The notes: generated by a model from the letters alone, not told the origin. Positions 11,601 through 23,768 are shown, numbered from the stretch's first letter. The stretch is 64,000 bases of DNA from Agrocybe praecox (GCA_964017145.1 OZ024852.1:931945-995944); one strand, 5' to 3'. Made by a program: numbers and translations.

Positions 11601-14554
11601 GAAAATATTGAAACAGTAGGTGGTATTGGTCCTTTAATTGTATGTATATTTAATCTTCGATATAGATGTATGTCCGACCGCTACGCAATGCCGAACCTCC
11701 TATTATTCCCCCACACCGTCTGGATCAGTTTATCCTCGATGTTTTCCACAATTTCAGCGAGCTCCATGCACATCATCGAAGATTGGTAGACATGCTACAT
11801 GAAATTCAAAGGGAAGAGCACCCTCGAATTCGCAGTATCACAGCAGCTATTTGCGACGCTGCACTGAATTTCCGTGAAGCGTACATGGAATATATCCCAA
11901 ATTACCCCGTCGCTGCGTACAGAATCGACGATGAAATGATTAACAACCCCTTGTTTAAACAATTTGTCGTTGTGAGATTCTTCTTCAATTCAATTCACTT
12001 GTGCCATTTTGCTGACTTCTTCGCAGCACGCTACCAGGCATCCGGATTCACATCGGTTAGATATGAAAAGCTTTATCAATCGACCTATTCCTCGTCTATT
12101 ACGTTATGAACTACTTTTGAAAGAGATTTTGTCGGGAACTCCAGCGTATCATATGGATCATAATGATATCCCGCACGTCATCGAGCTAATCAAATCCCTT
12201 GGACGCGAAACGGAACCAGGCGTAACGTCTGCCAAACAGAAGGTAGAACTTTGGAAATACAACTCAAACTTGGTGTTCAAGCCAGGGGAATATGTCGTAA
12301 ATTTCTTATCATTTAGGCGCACGTTCGAAAAGCTAACCACTAAAAAATCAGGACATGGATCTATTGAATGAGCAACGCTCTTTGATTCACACAGGAAAGT
12401 TAATACGACAGACCGATCAAGACCGCGAAGAACTTTTTGTCATGCTGTTTGACAATTATTGTGCGTCACTTTCCTTCAATATCTTCCAAGCAACTCATCA
12501 TTATTGCGCGCTCAGTTGTCATGACACATTCCCGCCAGAAGGATGAAGTTACTAAATATCATGTTCATCGAAGAGTATGTAAATATTTTACGCCCGATGA
12601 TACTGACTAATATCAACACCAGCCCATACCCCTGGACCTTCTTACACTGGTCAACTTTACTGACATTCCAGTTCAAAGGAATACTGGTCGCACACGCCCC
12701 CGTTGGGTTACTACCAATAGTAGTACCAGTGGCCATGATAGGGGCAGTGATACAGCGAGCATCGCTTCAGGAAGGACTGGTGACCTACAGGATCCCACGA
12801 AACTGATTTACCCTATGACGATCCATCACAACGGGCGACTCGGAGGCACTTACATGTTATACACCGAAACAGCTCAAGAAAGATCAGAGTGGAAGCAAAA
12901 GCTAGACGAGTCTCTTGGACTGAGAAAAGTCGTTCAAGAAGCCAACAAAGTGTTCGAGATTGAGAGCCTCAGTATTGACACCTTTCTCCTGCCCTCTTCG
13001 ACCATTGGGCCCACTTCTTCCGTTTGGCATGATGGGACGCTATTTACGGGGAAAGTCACTTGTTCTGTTCCTTTCAGTAAGGCTCTCGTTGTATTCAGCA
13101 GTTATTTTCTCATCTAACGTTCAAATAGACACACCAGATGGCAGGGGACTTGTTGCTATCGGATGCGCAGAAGGTGTATGGATTGGCTACCGTCATGATT
13201 CTCGATGTGAGAGTTTCGAATTCACGTTGATGATATGCATCTTAACATGGCCAATAGCTCTCCGTCGAGTTTTGCACCTCAAAATGGTCACACAATGCGC
13301 CATTCTGGAAGAATTTGGACTTTTCCTCGTTTTGGCTGACAAAGTTGGTTGTGTTTCTTCTCTCTATGGATTATAGCTGAAGAATTATAACTTGTAGGTT
13401 CTTTTTGCCTATCATCTGGAAGCTCTTGTCCCGACTACACCTGGGAGTGTCCACGCTTCCCAAACTCCGCAGAAAATAAACAGCAAAGACGTGCAATTTT
13501 TCAGTGTGGGTGTTCTCAACGGCCGGACACTTGTCATCTACATGAAGAAACGAGGGGTAGGCTAGCTATCTTATCATGGTTTGTCCGGACGATCTAACGT
13601 TCCTTTAGAACAGCGATTGCGTATTCTATGCCGTGGAACCGGTGATCGATAAGATCAATGAACGGCCTAAAGCTGGCGGGAACGGTTTATTCAAAAAGAA
13701 GATTGAATGGTTCCGTCAATACAACAAGGAGTTCTCATACCCTGACGCCCACGATCTTATCTTTTTGAGGGCCAGTAGAGTTGCTGTTCTCTGCGCTAAG
13801 GGCTTCATGATCATGGATTTGAACGAGTAAGTGAAGGTATCCATCTGTTCTAGTTACGGGCAAATGCTTACTTGTTTCATAGCTATAAAAGTGTTACTAT
13901 CCCCCAACGCGATGATCCTAAATTTCCATATCTTAGCAAACGTTGTGACTCGTGTCGACCAATGGGTATGTTCCGCTCACGCGAGGATGAATTCCTGTTA
14001 TGCTATAATGGTAAAAGCAAAACATCACTTTCGAAAACTTTAGTCTTTTTACTCACCAATTTTGTTGATTTATAGAATTTGGGCTCTTCGTTGATAGGCA
14101 TGGGCAACCCAGTAGGTCGTCAGGTACAATCGAATGGGAAGGTACTGCTGTTAAGGTGGCCATGCATGCTCCGTATGTGCTGTTGTTTGATACACGGTTC
14201 ATCGAGATCCGTCATGTCGAGACTGGTCGGCTCGTCCAAATCGTTCCTGGAACAGACGTCCACTGTGTATGGGATGGTAGAAACATTGAAAATGGAGCTG
14301 GAGCTCTACCTGTTGAAGGCTCGGACGATCATATGGTACAAGAACCTCGGATCCACGCCGTCATGAACATGACAGAGCCTTCTCCGCAGCCTGGCACCAG
14401 AGCCATGCGTGGAGTCATGCAACATGTCTTCGAATTATTCCCCACGATACCACTATATCTTCCTGGATCTTTGGCTTCTCCATCGACTGTACCCTATTTT
14501 CCACTTTCTTTTTCTCCCCCTCGTTCTCCTCCTCTTCGGGTGCATCACATGTAA
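8602..14554 (+). CDS. ROM2: Rho1 guanine-nucleotide exchange factor, DEP-DH-DH-PH-CNH (Rom2-like), paralogue 1
   Basis: Cytoplasmic/cortical activator of Rho1 in the cell-wall-integrity pathway, about 1,640 residues in about 20 exons. Order: a Ser/Pro-rich disordered N-terminus (about 1-420); a DEP-like block starting LLSHLAVQLRDKVPRGVHVK and FTGKDIV; a first DH domain (10739-11491: IIHKLISKEEQYIEDL, FIKPL, LDLKHYLNRPAEHLQKYP); a short linker with GKWEWHDLV; a second DH domain (11553-12298: IIFELIKGEMAYVRDLENIE, MYVRPL, MKSFINRPIPRLLRYELLLK); a PH region (about 12353-13076, with LIHTGKLIRQ and HHNGRLGG); and a CNH domain to the end (TPDGRGLVAIGCAEGVWIG, LRRVLHLKMVTQCAILEEFG, CAKGFMIMDLNE). 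No stop or frameshift was seen across the splices I followed. Canonical yeast Rom2 has one DH; both copies here have two. The paralogue is at 55812-61998. Confidence 0.92.
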
Positions 14555-15180
14555 CGGACATCTATAAATACGTACTAATATTGGATTTCTATTGGATTTA
14601 CATTCTATCTTTGTAATAGTGAGTAATATGCCTACATCTTCTACAAACTCTGAAACACAACTGTCCCTATGATTATGCACTGGCACTGGCTTGTTTCCAT
14701 TTGAATTTCGGGGGATAGGACGCCACTAGTGTTCGCGATATTGCCCGGATGGTTTCAGCTACCTTGGGCGCTCTGTCCGAGTAAGAGTTTGGAACAGAAT
14801 ATGGGATTCAGAAATACTTAAGATTAGTATAGAAATCGCAGGACAGAAAAACAGATCAGGGACAACGGCGATCTGTCCCCAATCTTAAACATCCTTATCT
14901 CTTCGTACACCACGTTTGACGGAAAGTTCAGGGCCACTTTCAATAGTAAATTAGTAGATACGACTCTAAAATAGACAGAGTTAACGTTACTCTCCCACAA
15001 AACGCCTGACTCAGGATAATGTATACGGTATATAAGTAACCAGAGCTATAGCTATTTGTTATAGCAAGTTTTTAAATTCGTCAATTTTACGTTCGTCCTC
15101 TCCCGCCTCCCAGGCCTTCAAAATATCGACTCCTTACAGGTTTGACCAAGGCAAGGTGCTGCTTGAAACTACATTAAAGA
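14555..15180. other. Intergenic; 5' flank of rhodopsin-like copy A
   Basis: About 625 bp without a gene. From 14824 onward it matches the flank of copy B (from 19167), so the duplication includes promoter sequence, among it a shared stretch at about 15020-15065 with a GTATATAAGTAAC TATA-like element. Confidence 0.6.
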
Positions 15181-16594
15181 ATGGGTCGAGAAAATACCTT
15201 GATCTGGAAAGGTTCGGGCGTTTTTGAAATTCGTTCCAACTTGGCTCACTGTATTGCTGTATATTTTCTAGTCCCCCTTACGGTCACTCACTGTCTTGCC
15301 ATTTCATCTTCTGTCTTCCGCTTCTACAGACGAAGAAAAACCCGACAAATATGGTGGGATGATCATGTCGCGTCAATGTGCTTTTTGCTAGATTGTCTGT
15401 ACTTTTCTACATTGTGGCTCCGCGAGAAAAAGTCGAAAGGTAGTATTTCTCCTTTTATCTAACTGGCCTAGGGACGTCGAACAGAAACTTTTAGAGCTCC
15501 TCATAGTCACCGCATGGCTGGCTCAAGTCACATTCATCATGTTGATCTGGTAATTTATTCTTGCTTGACTTTAAAAAAACTACTAACAGAGTCCATAATA
15601 CTAGGTGCACCCGTATCAGTCTCGCGTTAACTATTACAAGAACAATTCCGCCCCACCAGCCCATACGCAAATTCAACATATTCCTGACGTATATCTTTGT
15701 CATTTTTTGCATTGGGTTCGTAGCCGACATCGGGGTGGCTTGCAATCAAAATCGTTCGAATTGGATGGGTACACCTCCCTACCAATGCCCTATTTCAGTC
15801 GGCACTGCGGCCGCCCGAATGTTAGGTGAGAGAGGGAGATGTGCGGTCGTCTATACTACTAATATTTCTCGCTGAACTGTGGGAGTAGTCGATTTCATTG
15901 CCGACGTAGCCCTGATAATCGTCCCTCTAGTTGCTTTCTGGCGCATCAAACTGCCGGACATGCCACGTCGTCTAATTCAAGCTTGCTTCTCTGCAACTCT
16001 GCTAACAGGGCTCATCCTGATTCTTACTTCTAGTATCCTGTTCGCGCGCACTAGCGCTGGGACAAGCAAGGACAAAATAGCGTTCTTGGCTTCTGTCTTG
16101 GCGCACCTTATCGTGAGCTCTCTCTCGTATATTGTCTGAAACGATGGTGACTATTCCTTGATGTGTAGGCCTCGACGTCATTGCTCGTTTGCAACTTGCT
16201 CATTGTAGTTACGTCCTTCTATCGTCTTCTCCGGTCGGAAGTACCACCAACACAGATCGGAGCTAATCATCGGGCTCTTGCCGCAGCAAGCACTTTGTCG
16301 TCAGGGAGGACCATGGCACAGGATACACAAACTGTTACGGGATACCTAGAGAGCGGAACATACACAGAACAATCTTCTTCGACCGACCCATTGGAATTGA
16401 CTCAAATATTCGAATCTGATCTGAGTGCCTGCTCTTACCCAGTGACCCTCGATACCAAAAGAACGACATCACCATCATAATTCTATTCATCTTTCATATC
16501 ATGCATATTTATACACAACATTCTTCATCGTCATGTCGTCATAAAGTAGTAATAGTACGGGCGCTTATTCTCGCCTAACACTCGCGGCGTCCTC
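14824..16594 (+). repeat. Direct segmental repeat, copy A (about 1.77 kb)
   Basis: Closely similar to 19167-20972 on the same strand. Similarity starts at TTAGTATAGAA and ends at CGCGGCGTCCTC. It covers promoter, gene and 3' flank, with small indels. The two copies are separated by about 2.57 kb of unrelated spacer. Confidence 0.9.
15181..16480 (+). CDS. Fungal rhodopsin-like 7TM integral membrane protein, copy A
   Basis: Predicted seven-helix membrane protein of the fungal 'rhodopsin domain' (SAT4/PTH11-like) group; the specific function is unknown. Exon 1 is 31 nt (15181-15211, MGRENTLIWK) and the first intron is 15212-15271. Then come PLTVTHCLAISSSVFRFYRR, the family-type loop motif RQIWWDDHVASMCFLLDCLY, a second intron (15440-15494), ELLIVTAWLAQVTFIMLIW, CTRISLALTITRTIPPHQP, further hydrophobic helices with the CNQNR..NW and PPYQCPIS loop, VDFIADVALIIVPLVAFW and LLTGLILILTSSILFAR, and a polar Ser/Thr-rich tail ending TKRTTSPS. 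No retinal lysine assignment can be made from this reading. Copy B at 19519 is very similar; both look intact. Confidence 0.8.
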
Positions 16595-17041
16595 GGGGGT
16601 GGACAGTAGAGATATATGAGACAGAAGCATGAAGCTCAATTTCTTCGAGAGAACAGACATAGCCAGAAAGGAGCCGTCGATAAAGGAGCCGTGCGGGACA
16701 GGCAGAGAAGGAGGTTGAGGTCATCCTGATACTTGAGAACCGCATCAACGCCCTCAGCCAGCCAGATGTCCATGGTTACATTTGCAATTTCCCTTCAGTA
16801 GCTACTCGTGCAAAAAGCCCCGATAGGGAGAGCATGGCTAATATAAATTTGTTGGGCAGTCCTTCAAGTTAAACAACCAATCAAAGTTTGAGCGCAGGAA
16901 GAACCGGCAAGTTTAATGAAACTTCTCGATATCCGATGTGCACAGCTGATTCCCGGGCGGAGCCAGAGACCTGAAAGGAAGAATAAGATATGAGCAAAAG
17001 GCTCGATGGGATATATATTATATATAGGAATAAGAGGACAA

Positions 17042-17795
17042 GATGGTTAAGAACAATAGGTACAAGCGAATGACATAGTCGAACGCGGGAGGTATGAGCA
17101 ATCGACATAGTCAAAGGCGAGAAATAAGTGGATGATAGGTATAAGCGAACGAATAGACAGACGCGAGAGGCGTAAACAAACGAGACTAGTTGAATGCGAG
17201 AGATATAGGTGAACGACATAACCGAACACGATAGGTATAGGCAAACGACATAGTCAAATGCAAGAGATAGGCGAACGGCATGGTCGAACGCAAGAGATAT
17301 AGGTGAACGACATAGTCGAACGCGATAGGCGAACGAGCGTCGAACACGAGAGGTATATGTGAACGACATAGTCGGACGCGATAGGCGAACGAGCGTCAAA
17401 CACAAGAGATATAGGTGAACAACATGCTCGAACGATAGTCGAACACAAGAGATATAGGTGAACAACATGTTCGAACGCAATAAGCGAATGATAGTTGAAC
17501 ACGAGAAATATAAGCGAACGACATGGTCGAACGCGAGAGGTATATGCGAACGAAATGTCCGAACGCGATATGTATGAGGGAATGACATGGTCAAACACAA
17601 TGGTATGAACGAACGACGTGGTCGAACATAAAATGTATGCGCGAACGAAATGTTCGAACGCAATAGGTATGAGGGAACGACATGGTCGAACACGATGGTA
17701 TGAACGAACAACGTGGTCGAACATAAAATGTATGAGCGAACGAAATGTTCGAACGCGATGAGTATGGACGAACGACATGGTCGAACGCGGGCGTA
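17042..17795. repeat. 32-bp minisatellite
   Basis: Tandem degenerate units of about 31-33 bp built on GAACGACATGGTCGAACGC followed by a variable AGAGGTATATGC-like half. Toward the high-coordinate end a three-unit higher-order block of about 95 bp occurs twice (around 17610-17705 and 17705-17800). The unit is not a multiple of three and lacks stops on the minus strand, which explains long overlapping minus-strand ORFs rich in VRPCRS-type repeats (about 331 and 295 codons). Confidence 0.85.
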
Positions 17796-17819
17796 ATATG
17801 ACGCAAAAGGTGTGCATGG

Positions 17820-18540
17820 CACGAAAATCCGCAATACGAGTTGTCGATGAGCTTGGTCGAATTCGAGAGGTAGCAACAGATTCGTGTCTTGTCGAGTTCG
17901 CCGGGCCCTTGGGGTTGGAATTGGCGTCCAAATAGAAGTCGATTTTGTCTACGTGCTGGTAAATTAAAGGTGGATTATCGGGGTATTTGTGGGTAAGAGG
18001 ATGAGAGTCCCAGAGATTGTGTTCAGATAGAAAGAATTCGAAAGCGTCGGCGTCGAAAGGATAGAAAATTTCTCCCAAGATGTCTTTGTTGAAGGCGTCG
18101 TCGTACTTCTTTTGAGGAGGTTGTCTGCAGCCCGCAAACACCGGAAATTGGAGTAGGTGTCGGAAGCTTCAAGGTATAGGCCATCCTCGAGGCCGAGTTC
18201 TTCTCTGATGCTTAAATCTTCTTCCATTTTGTCGAGGTCCCAAATAAAAACAGTCTTCGTGGTGTTGACAATCGTGTACTTCCTGTAGGACATGATGATA
18301 ATCTTTGCGAGGGCATCCTGCGTAATAAAAGGTGAGTAGAAATCGGTAAGAAAGAAAGCGTCAGGAAATACGATGTCGCACTCTCCGAGTGGATCGTATT
18401 CTACCAGTTGCGAGTCGTACACGCATCGGTGCTTGGCAGCTAGGTAGGCTTCGCTTTAACGCTTCTCAACGCGGAGAATTTCGGCTTCAGGGGCAAAGTT
18501 TTGCAACCGAGTCTTTGTGATCAACAAACATCCCGGTAAG
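17820..18540 (-). pseudogene. Decayed ORF of unknown family beside the minisatellite
   Basis: On the minus strand a non-repetitive coding-like stretch can be followed: LPGCLLITKTRLQNF, then an in-frame TAA at about 18456, then SEAYLAAKHRCVYDSQLVEY, MSYRKYTIVNTTKTVFIWDL, EELGLEDGLYLEASDTYSNF, then a one-frame shift near 18130, then KKYDDAFNKDILGEIFYPFD and HVDKIDFYLDANSNPKGPAN. It runs into the minisatellite. The text looks protein-like and acidic but I recognise no family. The stop plus frameshift suggest a broken gene; an unseen short intron could explain the shift but not the stop. Confidence 0.45.
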
Positions 18541-19166
18541 TCGAAAGGTGGACGTATCTTCTTCTGAAATGGTGACAAAGAAAGCCGGCGGCGAATGTGG
18601 ACGAGGGTAAAAGACCGGATCCACAAGGTAGTTGTATTTATAGGGCCGTTGAGTCCGATTGGCGACCTCGATAACTTGTTAGGCTTGCCAAAGCGACCAG
18701 AAGGCACGGCAGGGGGGCGAAAGAAAAAGAATGGAGTTGGGCCGCAGCTGCATCGTCCTAGTGAGTTTGCCGAAACGACGAGAAGGAGCCTGAGGACCGC
18801 CAGAACCCGAAGCAGCAGGAGGGCCAACAGTGCCAGTAGGGAGCAGCAGTGCCAGCAGTGACGGTGCCGTCGCGTCATCAAAGGAAACCTGTGTGAGAAA
18901 AAACGATATAAGCGCGAAAGAAAGAGTGAACATTAAGCGAAAAAAGGCCCCGAGAATAGTGAAAAAGTAGAAAATGCGAGTGGGAACTTTTTTCGCACTC
19001 GAGGAGCGACGAGATGGAAGAAAATATCAAAGTTAGATAATATTACTATATTCGGAATATTGAGGCGTTAGTAAGGATCCAAGGAGAGGCTTAGAAAGGA
19101 CGAGTCCGATCTTCCTTCCTGGTCATCTTTTGGAAAGGCTGAGGTTTAAACGAGAGGGGGTTACGG

Positions 19167-20972
19167 TTAGTATAGAAGTCGCGGGACAGAAAAACGGATC
19201 AGGGACAACAGCGATCTGTCCCCAACCTTTAAAATCCTTATCTTTTCATATATTTGACGGAAAGTTCAGGGCCACTTTCAATAGTAAACTAGTAGATACG
19301 AGTCCAAAATAGATAGAGCTGACGTTACTCTCCCACAGAACGCCCAACTCAGGATGATGTATATGGTATATAAGTAACCAGAGCTATAGCTATTTGTTAT
19401 CGCAAGTTTTTAAATCCGTCAATTTTACGTTCGTCATCCCTCCCCTCCTGGCAAGCCCTCAATATATCGACTCCTTGCAGATTTCGCGAAGGCGAGGTAC
19501 TGCAAACTACATTAAAGAATGGGTCGAGAAAATGCCTTGATTTGGAAAGGTTCGGGCCTTCTTGATTTTCGTTCAACTCCTGAAGCCTCTTGGCGCTCAC
19601 TGTATTACTGTAAATTTTCTAGTCCCCCTTACGGTCATCCACTGCCTTTCCATATCATCTTCTGTCTTCCGCTTCTATAGACGAAGAAAAACCCGACAAA
19701 TATGGTGGGATGATCACGTCGCGTCAATGTGCTTTTTGCTAGACTGCCTGTACTTTTCTACACTGTGGCTCCGCGAGGAACATTCGAAAGGTAGTATTTC
19801 TCCTTTTCTCTAGCTTGCTTTGGAGACGCCGAACAGAAATTTCTAGAGCTCCTCATAGTCTTCGCATGGTTGACTCATGTCACATTCATCGTATTGATCT
19901 GGTAATCATTCCTGCCTGACGACTATAAAAGAAAACTACTAACAGAGTCCATAATACTAGGTGCACCCGTATCAGTCTCGCGTTAACCATTACGAGAACA
20001 ATTCCACCCCACCAGCCCATACGCAAATTCAACATATTCCTGACGTATATATTCGGCATTATTTGCGTTGGGTTCGTAGCGGAAATCGGGGTGACTTGCA
20101 ATCAAAATCCTTGGAATTGGATGAATACCCCTCCCTACCAATGCCCTATTTCAGTCGGTACGGGGGCCGCTCGAATGCTAGGTGAGAGAGGGAGACGTAC
20201 CGTCGTCTAGTACACTACTAATATTTCTTGCTAAACTGTGGGAGTAGTCGATTTCATTGCCGACGTAGCCCTGATAATTGTCCCTCTGGTTGCTTTCTGG
20301 CGGCTCAAATTGCCAGATATGCCACGTCGCCTAATACAAGCTTGCTTCTCTGCCTCTTTTCTAACAGGGCTCATTCTGATCCTTACTTCCAGTATCCTGT
20401 TCGCGCATATTAACTCTGGGACAAACAAGGATAGAATAGCGTTCTTGGCTTTTATCTTGACGCACCTCGTCGTGAGTTCTCTCTCGTATATTGTCTGAAA
20501 GGATGGTGACTCAGATTCCTTGATGCGTAGGCCTCGACGTCATTGCTCGTCTGCAACTTGCTCATTGTAGTCACGTCCTTCTATCGTCTTCTCCGGTCGG
20601 AAACCCAGATCGGAGCTAATCATCGAGCTCTTGCTGTAGCAAGCACTTCGTCGTCAGGGAGGACTATGGAGCAGGACACACAAACTGGTACAGGATACCT
20701 AGAGAGCGGAGCATACACAGAACAATCTTCTTCGACCGAACCATTGGAATTGACTCAAATATTCGAATCTGATCTGAGTGCCTGCTCTTACCCAGCGACC
20801 CTCGATACCAAAAGAACGACATCCCCATCACCATCATAATTCTATTCATCTTTCATATCATGTATAGTTATGTATATCTGAACTAATTTATGCACAACAT
20901 TCGTCATCACCATGTCGTCATAAAGTAGTATAATATGGGCGCTTATTCTCGCCTAACACTCGCGGCGTCCTC
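19167..20972 (+). repeat. Direct segmental repeat, copy B (about 1.81 kb)
   Basis: Partner of 14824-16594, same orientation; see copy A for the boundaries. Confidence 0.9.
19519..20839 (+). CDS. Fungal rhodopsin-like 7TM integral membrane protein, copy B
   Basis: Tandem paralogue of the gene at 15181, with the same start (MGRENALIWK) and the same intron positions. In this copy the first intron (GTTCGG...TTCTAG) is required: reading through it loses the frame. Conserved pieces include PLTVIHCLSISSSVFRFYRR, RQIWWDDHVASMCFLLDCLY, CTRISLALTITRTIPPHQP, the loop CNQNPWNWMNTPPYQCPIS and VDFIADVALIIVPLVAFWRL, with a Ser/Thr-rich tail ending RTTSPSPS. Differences from copy A sit mainly in loops and the tail (for example an in-frame loss of the PPT triplet after LLRSE). 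No disruption was seen. Ligand or signalling role is unknown. Confidence 0.8.
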
Positions 20973-21162
20973 ATGGTAACCACGTGTGCATACACGTTGA
21001 CTCTATCGAGATTTGCGGGTCTTCTTTATTCAAAACGGACTATTTTTGATTGTGCGAGTCCTTCCCGGTTTACCGATATTCTTTTTCCCTTTGCGCCACT
21101 TACTCTTTGAACAGTCACTACTAGGAACGAAGCGAGCCCCTCAGACCACTGCCAGCGTGAGC

Positions 21163-22366
21163 ATGAGCGGACCACATAGTGGTAGCAGCAATCACGTAAC
21201 AGTAGTACACAAAGGATGTTAGTCCCTTTCCTACAATCATTATCCAATCTCGGATCCGACTAATCACTAATCAAATTCCTCCCATCAGTCAACGCAATCG
21301 ACGCAGACGTGACGATCCAATCGTCTGACGGGATCCAATTCAAGCTACACTGCAAGTACCTCGAAGCATACAGCGGCATACTGCCGCGGATCGTCAAAGA
21401 ACGATCGGCATCGAAAGTGTGGATCCCGACAGAACTCGAAGAGCCCGGGAACGTGCTCGAGGTGCTCTTCCTGTTTGTCTACCCCAGGAGCCGACCGAAT
21501 CTAGATGAGGTCGATTTTGAGACTGTTATGGGTGTGGCGAGAGCGACAGAGAAGTATGAGGTGTTCTCTGCGATGCAAGTGTGTGAGAGGCGATTGAGGT
21601 GCGTTGATATAACTTTTTTTGTGATGATCGTTCTGCGTGTTCCGTCATCCTATATGCTACGCTCCGGATGATAATTAACATGATACTCATGAGTGTCCTG
21701 CTACATAGTACGTTCATCGAAGACCATGCACTCGAAATCCTGGAGCACGGAATTCAGTACAAATATTCCAAGCTCATCAACGAAGCTGCACTTGCGCTTT
21801 CTCGGCTACCGTCCAGAGACGCTTTGAAGAACGTGGAGACTGTAGCCAATGCGATCGCATGGGTACGTGTTTATATCGAATAACGAACAACGAACAACGA
21901 ACATTGATAAATTTATGATTCCTTACACTCCACTCCACAGATAAAGTACAAGGACGCGTGGAAGGCTGCTACCTTGGACAGAGCAAATGTGTTGTTGGAC
22001 CGGGAATACAGTTCGGACAACTTCAAACCGACCTCCCAAACCGCTTCCAACAGGACTCTATGCTACCTAGCTGCATATCGCTGGATGATGCACCTCGAGT
22101 CCCTCACAAATTATTCACAGTTCCTGCAAGAACTCGAGCGACAAAAGCAAGGTTTCCCGCTGGTGGAAACTTTGAAGTGTTTCCAGAGCACTACAGATCT
22201 AAATCCTACGCTTCCGCACGACTGTTTAATTGGGCGGGTGCAGGAGTGCTATTCGCACGGAGTAGAATCCATGCCACCATTTAGCGATTTCTTAGAAGGG
22301 AAGGAATACGTACTGACGACAAAGGGAGGGTCCGACAATGACTCTGTTGAAAACCTTGATGATTAG
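21163..22366 (+). CDS. BTB/POZ domain protein 1
   Basis: BTB-fold protein of a family strongly expanded in mushroom fungi; BTB domains mediate dimerisation and often Cullin-3 adaptor roles, but the target is unknown. The start at 21163 gives MSGPHSGSSNHVTVVHKG; exon 1 ends at 21217 and exon 2 starts at 21289. The BTB core reads DADVTIQSSDGIQFKLHCKY, WIPTELEEPGNVLEVLFLFV and YPRSRPNLDEVDFETVMGVA, followed by helical repeats (FIEDHALEILEHGIQYKYSK) and AWIKYKDAWKAATLD across an intron at about 21862. The C-terminus is acidic (GSDNDSVENLDD). Four exons, no defect seen. Related BTB genes lie at 25774, 28326 and 44689 with the same exon layout. Confidence 0.85.
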
Positions 22367-23768
22367 CTTAAAGGGAGTCTAGGACTTGTAACTCCCACAA
22401 GACCTATAGAACAGACAAAGAGAAGAAAGAGCGGCATCGTTGATTTTAGTCACTGCAAAGAATTAGAGCAGGACAAAAAGAGCATCAGGAGTTTATCCGG
22501 GAATTACCCCAACACCATGGTTTACAAATGTATCTGTATGTTCCCATATTGAGCTATAGAGAATAGACGTTAGAATTACAAAGACGTGTTGTGCGTTCGA
22601 CTTATGTAGATAATTCGCAGATCTAACACCAAAATAGTGTCCTTTTGATGATGGTGGATGGCATTATATGCAAGAAACACTCCAATAACAATTGGAAATG
22701 TGTGCCAAACCACCGCGTGCGCGAATAGGTGATTTTGAGGACCATGTCGCAGTGCAAAAATCAATGCAAAAAAAGGATTTGAATAGCTCAAAAATTTAAC
22801 GTGAATCCAACTTTTGCGCGGAGAAATGTTACACGAAGTCTGTACAAAACTAGACTTCATATGAAGACAGCACGTTCGGCTAAGCATTCATCCTGAAGTT
22901 CGGCGAAGAGTTTATTGCTTTTGTAAATTCAAGAGCCTTTGAACATGATCGTCGCGACACGGACAATAGCGTGTAGGCGCGAAGCGAGTGACACCCTCGC
23001 GGTTCGCTGTCCGGTTATCGGTAAAGCACACAAAGATACACAGTCGAGACAAGGTATGAGACCGGAATAGGGAAAAGGACGAGAATGCGACGAAGAAACG
23101 CGAAGACAAAGCCGATACTTACTTGTACTCTACCCGAAAATCCAACCATTGGGAATCGTGTAAAATGAATTCATACCGTCAAAGCTGGACGCCATAAGAC
23201 TGAGACGACAGCTATGATGCGCCGGAATTCCAAGCGCGATGAGAAGGCAGCGTAAGAACATGACTCAATAGAGAATCTCTGGGTGCCATTCCATGTCAGA
23301 AGGTTGGCTGTGCTTGTCGGGTGTTAATTGTCCAGGAGTTCCTCGAGAAACGTCTGACAGGAGTAGTACCCAGGTCCCATGGGATCGAATAAGGCACAAA
23401 ACAAGAACAAGAGACGTAAGAAGACGCCAAAAAAACAAGGGCTGCCTTTCGGGTGTTGAGAAACCAAACAAGTACAAATCGAAGAAACAATAACCAGTGC
23501 GTGTACGTACTACGTCTTACAGTTACAATTGTTCGTTAACTAGCGTCCTAACCTGATATAAAGCTGTTCACGAGAGGATGGATTTTCTATCAATTTTTAA
23601 AGAGCTTGTCTCTGCCTGCATTTTACGACCAGCTACCACCCACTGTCTCTTCTCGATTTTAATTTGTCACAGGTATGCTGATTATCCGCTTTTCAGCGTC
23701 CTTATTCTGAGCTTTATTCCCGTTCAGGTTTCTGATACCCTAAAAATACTTAGGCTTTATACCCCAAG
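22367..23768. other. Intergenic, no gene seen
   Basis: 1.4 kb between the BTB gene and the next plus-strand gene. Several short ORFs on both strands lack conserved features. A pyrimidine-rich leader with TTATACCCCAAG precedes the ATG at 23769. Confidence 0.5.

Larger units (their letters stand above)
16595..19166. other. Spacer between the rhodopsin-like repeats
   Basis: About 2.57 kb unrelated to the flanking repeats. It holds the minisatellite at 17042-17795 and a decayed minus-strand ORF at about 17820-18540. The 18540-19166 part is G/A-rich and shows only low-complexity ORFs. Confidence 0.6.

Noticed and set aside
15440..15494. Apparent loss of a splice acceptor in rhodopsin-like copy A (GGG where copy B has GAG before ACGYCG).
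   Set aside because: A downstream acceptor TTTTAG/AGCTCC keeps the frame in copy A and is also present in copy B (TTCTAG/AGCTCC). It gives a normal 55-nt intron, so there is no defect.
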